Shown one piece after another: positions 59,888-64,000 of a DNA stretch of 64,000 nucleotides; position 1 is the first letter of the stretch, and each line of letters begins with the position of its first letter. Both the position numbers and the translations under genes were made by a program. This DNA comes from Gammaproteobacteria bacterium (lineage in GTDB: Bacteria; Pseudomonadota; Gammaproteobacteria; Steroidobacterales; GCA-2729495), in NCBI GenBank assembly GCA_030583605.1, contig CP129466.1, forward strand, positions 2,797,001 to 2,861,000, in the 5' to 3' direction. The notes beneath the pieces are model-generated. The model ran no database searches. It saw nothing but the letters and a program-made list of their open reading frames with translations, and was not told where the DNA came from.

Positions 59888-61684
59888 TTGTCACGCCCAC
59901 GCCAATGTCGTCACTTCAGCCATGTCGCGCGCGGCGCACTTGCGCTGCTCGCGCTCGCTCTCACCGCCTGCGAACCGCCGCCGCTGTCCGGTAACGACGC
60001 CGATGTGATCGTCATCGGTGCCGGCATTGCCGGCCTTGCGGCCGCGCTGGAAGCGGAAAGCCACGGCGCGCGCGTCCTGCTGATCGACGGCAACTCGGTC
60101 GCCGGTGGCCACGCCGTGATGGCTGAAGGCATTGCACTGGTGGACACGCCGCTGCAACGACTGAAGGGGTTCCGCGACGCACCCGAGATCGCCTTTCGCG
60201 ATTTCATGGCCCGGGGGGAAGACGCGGATGCATGGTGGGTGCGGGCCTATGCGGAGAACTCGCGCGAACAGGTCTACGACTGGCTCACCAGCCTGGGCGT
60301 GAAGTTCACGGCGCTGCGCGATGCCCCGGAGGACACCGTGCCGCGCCTCCACTTCACGCGGGCCGGCGCATCCCATGCGGTGATACCGCTGATCCGCGCC
60401 GTCCTGCAACGCGAGCGCATCGAACTCCTGCCGAACACCGAAGTCACCGGCATTCTGCGCCGGGACGGGCAGATCGCCGGCGTGCGTACCGTGCGCACGC
60501 GCAGCCGCGGCGAGCGGCTCTACCGCGCGCCCGCCGTCATCATCGCTACCGGCGGTTACCAGGGAAGCCTCGCGATGGTGCGCAGCGCCTGGGACGAGAC
60601 CTTGCCCCTGCCGACGCGCATTCTGATCGGCGCCGGCGCCTTCGCGACCGGAGGCGGCCTGAAGCTCGCCGAGCCTTTTGGCGCCGCCCTCGGGCGCCTC
60701 GATCACCAGGTGACTGTCGTCAACGGGCTGCCCGATCCACGCCAGCAGACCGCAGACCGTGGCTTGTTGCTCGACAACCCCGCCGCCATCTGGGTCGATT
60801 CGACGGGCCGGCGCTTCACCAATGAAGCCGCCCCGGGCAAGGTCACGACGCTCGCGGTACTGCGCGGCGCCCCGGGTGGCACGCACTGGCTCGTGTTCGA
60901 CGCGCAGGGCGTGCAGCAACTGTCGATCCGCGGTGCCGCCTGGCTCACGCCGCAGACGATACGCAGCGAGATTCTCGACAACCCGGCGCTCGTCAAGCGG
61001 AGCGACAGCATCGAGGCGCTGGCGGAGGCTGCGGGTCTGCCCCCCGATGCGCTCATGGAGACCGTGCGTCGCTTCAACCGCTTCGTCGAGCAGGGAATGG
61101 ACACCGATTTCGGCCGCATGGGGCCCGGAACCTCCGGCCCGGGCCCGCCCCCGATCCGCCAGCCGCCGTTCTACGCGATTCAACTCTTCCCGATGTCCGC
61201 CAGGAGCCTGGGCGGCCTCGTCGTGGACCACGAGGCGCGCGTGCTGGGTGGCGCCGGACAACTCATCCGCGGCCTGTTCGCCGCCGGTGAAGTCACGGGT
61301 GCAGCGGGCATCAATGGCCGCAACGACGGATCCGGCACCTTCCTCGGTCCGGCCGTCATGATGGGTCGCATTGCCGGACGCGGCGCTGCCATCCTGGCCC
61401 TCGGCGCCCCGCAGCCCGGTCAACCACCGCTCGCCGCATCGGCCACGCCAGAGATCCGGGCGACTGGCGAGGCCGCGGCCGCCATGCGTCGCGCGGCCGC
61501 CGACCTGCCGGACCTGCTCCGGCGCAAGCGCGCCGGGTACTGGCATTTCGAGGTCTCGCACCAACTGGTCGTGGAGCGCGACGCGACCTGCGAGAGTTGC
61601 CACACCGCATCCTGGCCGCCGGCGCCCACGACGAGCCGGGAGCAGCGGCTCGCACAACTCGAGAGCTGCACGCGCTGCCATTGA
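59888..61684 (+). CDS. Lipoprotein flavoprotein with C-terminal dihaem motif (fumarate reductase/urocanate reductase-like)
   Basis: The frame opens at TTG 59888; no in-frame ATG precedes the leader. Residues 17-28 form a lipobox signal (LALALTAC, Cys28). The FAD-binding domain starts VIVIGAGIAGLAAALE (41-56), continues with GGHAVMAEG, IIATGGYQG and ends with the flavin-capping segment GLFAAGEVTGAAGING and GRNDGSGTFLGPAVMMGRIAG, as in flavocytochrome c / 3-ketosteroid dehydrogenase-like proteins. The last 31 residues contain CESCH (568-572) and CTRCH (594-598), the second ending the protein. Divergent from the molybdenum hydroxylase, 56 bp apart. Confidence 0.85.
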   Translation: MSRPRQCRHFSHVARGALALLALALTACEPPPLSGNDADVIVIGAGIAGLAAALEAESHGARVLLIDGNSVAGGHAVMAEGIALVDTPLQRLKGFRDAPEIAFRDFMARGEDADAWWVRAYAENSREQVYDWLTSLGVKFTALRDAPEDTVPRLHFTRAGASHAVIPLIRAVLQRERIELLPNTEVTGILRRDGQIAGVRTVRTRSRGERLYRAPAVIIATGGYQGSLAMVRSAWDETLPLPTRILIGAGAFATGGGLKLAEPFGAALGRLDHQVTVVNGLPDPRQQTADRGLLLDNPAAIWVDSTGRRFTNEAAPGKVTTLAVLRGAPGGTHWLVFDAQGVQQLSIRGAAWLTPQTIRSEILDNPALVKRSDSIEALAEAAGLPPDALMETVRRFNRFVEQGMDTDFGRMGPGTSGPGPPPIRQPPFYAIQLFPMSARSLGGLVVDHEARVLGGAGQLIRGLFAAGEVTGAAGINGRNDGSGTFLGPAVMMGRIAGRGAAILALGAPQPGQPPLAASATPEIRATGEAAAAMRRAAADLPDLLRRKRAGYWHFEVSHQLVVERDATCESCHTASWPPAPTTSREQRLAQLESCTRCH

Positions 61685-61732
61685 TCGGGGCGGGCGGCCC
61701 GCCACGCGGCCGCACCGGGGAGAACGCCAACG

Positions 61733-63118
61733 ATGAACGACACCGAAGCGGCGCACCGCGCCGGGGAGAACCGTTACCCGCACCCGGCCTACGGCTGGTA
61801 CGTCGTGGTCGTGCTGACCCTCGGCTACGTCGTGTCTTTTCTAGACCGGCAGATATTTGCGCTCCTGATCGAGCCGATCCGCGCCGATCTCGCGCTCAGC
61901 GACACGCAGGTCAGCCTCGTCGGCGGCCTTGCCTTTGCGCTGTTCTACACCGTGCTCGGCATTCCCATCGGTCGACTGGTCGACCGGCGCAGCCGTCGCG
62001 CGATCATCGCCTGGGGCGTGACGATCTGGTGCTTCATGACCGCCGCGTGCGGGCTCGCCCGCAACTACTGGCAGCTGTTCCTCGCCCGCGTCGGGGTCGG
62101 CGTCGGTGAGGCGACGCTCAATCCGAGTGCGCTGTCGCTCATCAGCGATTACTTCCCGCGGCGCAAGCGCGGGCGTGCAATCAGCTTCTACACCATGGGT
62201 GTGTCGCTCGGCGTCGGCATCGCCAACATCGTGGGCGCATGGGCGATCGCCTTCGCCACCGACGCTCCAGCACTGGTGCTGCCGGTGGTCGGCGAACTGC
62301 GCCCCTGGCAGATGGTGTTCCTGTTCGTCGGCCTGCCGGGACTGGTCGTCGCTGCGCTCATGGCAACGGTGCGCGAGCCCGCGCGCCGCGACCGCATCCG
62401 CATGGAAGCACCCGACGGTACGACGAGCGAGGAGCTGCCGGTCGCCGCGACGCTGCGCTTCCTCGGGCAACGCTGGAAGACCTACGCCACGCACTTCCTC
62501 GGCATGTCGGTGGTGACCGTGATCGGCTACGCTTTTTTCTTCTGGATTCCGACCATGTTCGTGCGCTCCTGGGACTGGAGCATCCCGCAGGCGGGCTATG
62601 CCTACGGCCTCGTGACGCTGATCTTCGGCCCGATCGGCGTGAACTTCGGCGGCTGGGCCGCCGACTGGCTGTACGCGCGTGGCTACAAGGACGGCCTGAT
62701 GCGCACCTGCCTGGTCACCGCCGTGGCAGTGTTCGTACCGGCCTCCATCCTCGCGCCGCTGATGCCGGGGCCCAACGTGGCGCTTGCGCTCCTCATTCCC
62801 GCCACGCTGGGGGGTGCCATCATCACGGCGACCGGCTCGGCTGCACTCATGATGATCACGCCGAACCAGATGCGCGGCCAGATCACCGCGATCTATTACT
62901 TCGTGATCAACGCGCTCGGCCTGACGCTCGGTCCCACCGCGGTCGCGCTCGTCACCGATTACGGCTTCGGCGACGCGGCTTCGTTGCGATATTCAATCGC
63001 GGTCGTCAGCAGCGCGGCAGGCGTGGCGGCACTCGGCTTTCTCGGCGCCAACCTGTCTTTGTATCGGGCCGGCGTGATCGAGGCGGAGGAGTGGAGCGAC
63101 GAAACCGCGGACCGGTAG
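61733..63118 (+). CDS. MFS transporter, spinster-like
   Basis: The 461-residue protein has 12 hydrophobic segments, MFS motif A as GRLVDRRSRRAII after helix 2, RVGVGVGEATLNPSALSLI in helix 4-5, DYFPRRKRGRAI, and a long central loop. It resembles the spinster/sugar-acid-like transporters common beside oxidoreductase genes in catabolic loci. It starts 48 bp after the flavoprotein gene, so the two may share a transcript. Confidence 0.88.
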   Translation: MNDTEAAHRAGENRYPHPAYGWYVVVVLTLGYVVSFLDRQIFALLIEPIRADLALSDTQVSLVGGLAFALFYTVLGIPIGRLVDRRSRRAIIAWGVTIWCFMTAACGLARNYWQLFLARVGVGVGEATLNPSALSLISDYFPRRKRGRAISFYTMGVSLGVGIANIVGAWAIAFATDAPALVLPVVGELRPWQMVFLFVGLPGLVVAALMATVREPARRDRIRMEAPDGTTSEELPVAATLRFLGQRWKTYATHFLGMSVVTVIGYAFFFWIPTMFVRSWDWSIPQAGYAYGLVTLIFGPIGVNFGGWAADWLYARGYKDGLMRTCLVTAVAVFVPASILAPLMPGPNVALALLIPATLGGAIITATGSAALMMITPNQMRGQITAIYYFVINALGLTLGPTAVALVTDYGFGDAASLRYSIAVVSSAAGVAALGFLGANLSLYRAGVIEAEEWSDETADR

Positions 63119-63133
63119 CAGCGCGGCCCGCTC

Positions 63134-64000
63134 CTACACCCCGAGCGTGCGAAAACGGCTGAGCAGCGCAGCCTCGCGTGTTCGCGCCTCGCTCGCCGCC
63201 GCGGCCTTCACCGGGCCGTAGCCGCGTATCGCGTCGGGCAGCGAGGCAATCTCGACCGCGAGCGCATGATTGCCGGGCCGCAGCCCTGGGACGATTTCCT
63301 CCAGGAGCGACTCGTACCAGGCGATCAGCTCGCGTTCCAGGCGCCGGTCAGCGCTCCAGCGGAACGGGTCGAGCGCCGATCCACGCAGGAATCTCAATCG
63401 GGCCAGCAGGCCGAGGAGCGGCAGCACCCAGGCGCCGAACTCGCGCTTGCGGGGGCGACCCGACACCGGGTCGCGTCGCGCGAGCAGCGGTGGTGCAAAA
63501 TGAAAACGAAGGCGCGGGCGGCCCTGCATGCGGCCACGCAGCTCGTCGAGGAACCCGCTCTGCATGTACAGGCGTGCCACCTCGTACTCGTCCTTGTACG
63601 CGAGCACGCGAAAGTAATTGCGCGCCACCGCCTCGGCGAGCGGCAACGGCGCCTCGCCCACGAGGCCGCGTTCCGCGCGCTCCACGAGTTGCACGAGGTT
63701 CTCGTAGCGATGCGCGTAGCCTTCGTCCTGGTAGGCCTGCAGATATCCGGCGCGGCGCGCCACTGTCGCCTTCAGGCTGGAGCGGCCCCGCACCGCCGGC
63801 ACGGTGCCGGCCTGCACGGCGACGGCCGATGCGTCGTGGGCCGCGCACCGTCCCCAGCCGAAGGCTTCGCGGTTGCGCTCGACCGCCACGTCGTTCAGCG
63901 TGATGGCCGCGAGGATCGCGCGCTCGCTGACGGGCAGCAGGCTACGCTGCCAGGCGTAACCGAGCAGGAAACAATTGGTCGCGATGCTGTCACCGAGCAG
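63134..64000 (-). CDS. Indolepyruvate:ferredoxin oxidoreductase family, 3' part (runs off the window)
   Basis: The frame is open from the right edge to a stop at 63134, about 288 residues. It reads LLGDSIATNCFLLGYAWQRS, AILAAITLNDVAVERNREAF, DEYEVARLYMQSGF, FHFAPPLLARRD, AWVLPLLGLLARLRFLRGSALDPF and ELIAWYESLLEEIVPGL: the C-terminal end of the long fused IOR enzymes of proteobacteria (about 1150 residues). These oxidise aryl-pyruvates to aryl-acetyl-CoA with ferredoxin. The ATG at 63889 is internal, not the start. Confidence 0.88.
   Translation of the reverse strand: MLGDSIATNCFLLGYAWQRSLLPVSERAILAAITLNDVAVERNREAFGWGRCAAHDASAVAVQAGTVPAVRGRSSLKATVARRAGYLQAYQDEGYAHRYENLVQLVERAERGLVGEAPLPLAEAVARNYFRVLAYKDEYEVARLYMQSGFLDELRGRMQGRPRLRFHFAPPLLARRDPVSGRPRKREFGAWVLPLLGLLARLRFLRGSALDPFRWSADRRLERELIAWYESLLEEIVPGLRPGNHALAVEIASLPDAIRGYGPVKAAAASEARTREAALLSRFRTLGV

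Noticed and set aside
1..64000. CRISPR arrays, tRNA or rRNA genes
   Set aside because: No regularly spaced short repeats and no cloverleaf or rRNA-like sequences were seen on reading; a dedicated search was not possible.

Overview
This 64 kb window is GC-rich bacterial chromosome, most likely from a gammaproteobacterium. The support is a complete ccoNOQP-GHIS cytochrome cbb3 oxidase locus, PEP-CTERM (exosortase-sorted) surface proteins, a TonB-dependent receptor, class I DAHP synthase and a large FadE-type acyl-CoA dehydrogenase. A more exact placement cannot be made from the sequence. I see no rRNA, tRNA or CRISPR array.

Layout. 0-2 kb: mobile debris, with an Rhs core fused to an IS5-family transposase tail and bracketed by a perfect 70-bp direct repeat. 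2-14 kb: fatty acyl-CoA ligase, exported S46 dipeptidyl-peptidase, a single-polypeptide HMG-CoA reductase/mevalonate kinase coupled to idi, an exported serine hydrolase, and a PadR regulator heading an envelope-stress-like operon (DUF1700, DUF2807, alpha/beta hydrolase). 14-22.8 kb: housekeeping genes (Hsp20, Usp, Cys/Met PLP enzyme, cupin, acyl-CoA dehydrogenase, glutamine-synthetase-like enzyme, PurU, fluoride channel, half-size GDT1 transporter).

22.8-33.8 kb: an accessory island. It holds an internally deleted IS3 element, three PEP-CTERM-type proteins, a ParE-type toxin-antitoxin pair, fragments of unrelated genes, a dispersed repeat family, and a compact same-strand cassette (unknown fragment, HIT protein, HNH nuclease, unknown protein, GIY-YIG nuclease). 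The cassette looks defence-like and I do not recognise it as a named system.

34-49.3 kb: DUF2189 membrane protein, DAHP synthase, an NHL-like protein, then a ten-gene run on the minus strand (isochorismatase-type hydrolase, PuuE-like deacetylase, small protein, two paralogous cupins with His-rich tails, MFS transporter, Rieske oxygenase, EAL phosphodiesterase, two exported SDRs). Opposite it lie an unknown 202-aa gene with a strong promoter/dyad and a TonB receptor. Together they look like an uptake and degradation system for an unidentified aromatic or N-containing substrate. Most of the soluble proteins carry basic Lys/Ala/Pro-rich tails.

49.5-64 kb: the cbb3 oxidase structural and assembly genes, then an isoquinoline-oxidoreductase-type molybdenum hydroxylase overlapping ccoS on the opposite strand, a lipoprotein flavoprotein ending in two haem-c motifs, an MFS transporter, and the 3' part of an indolepyruvate:ferredoxin oxidoreductase running off the right edge.
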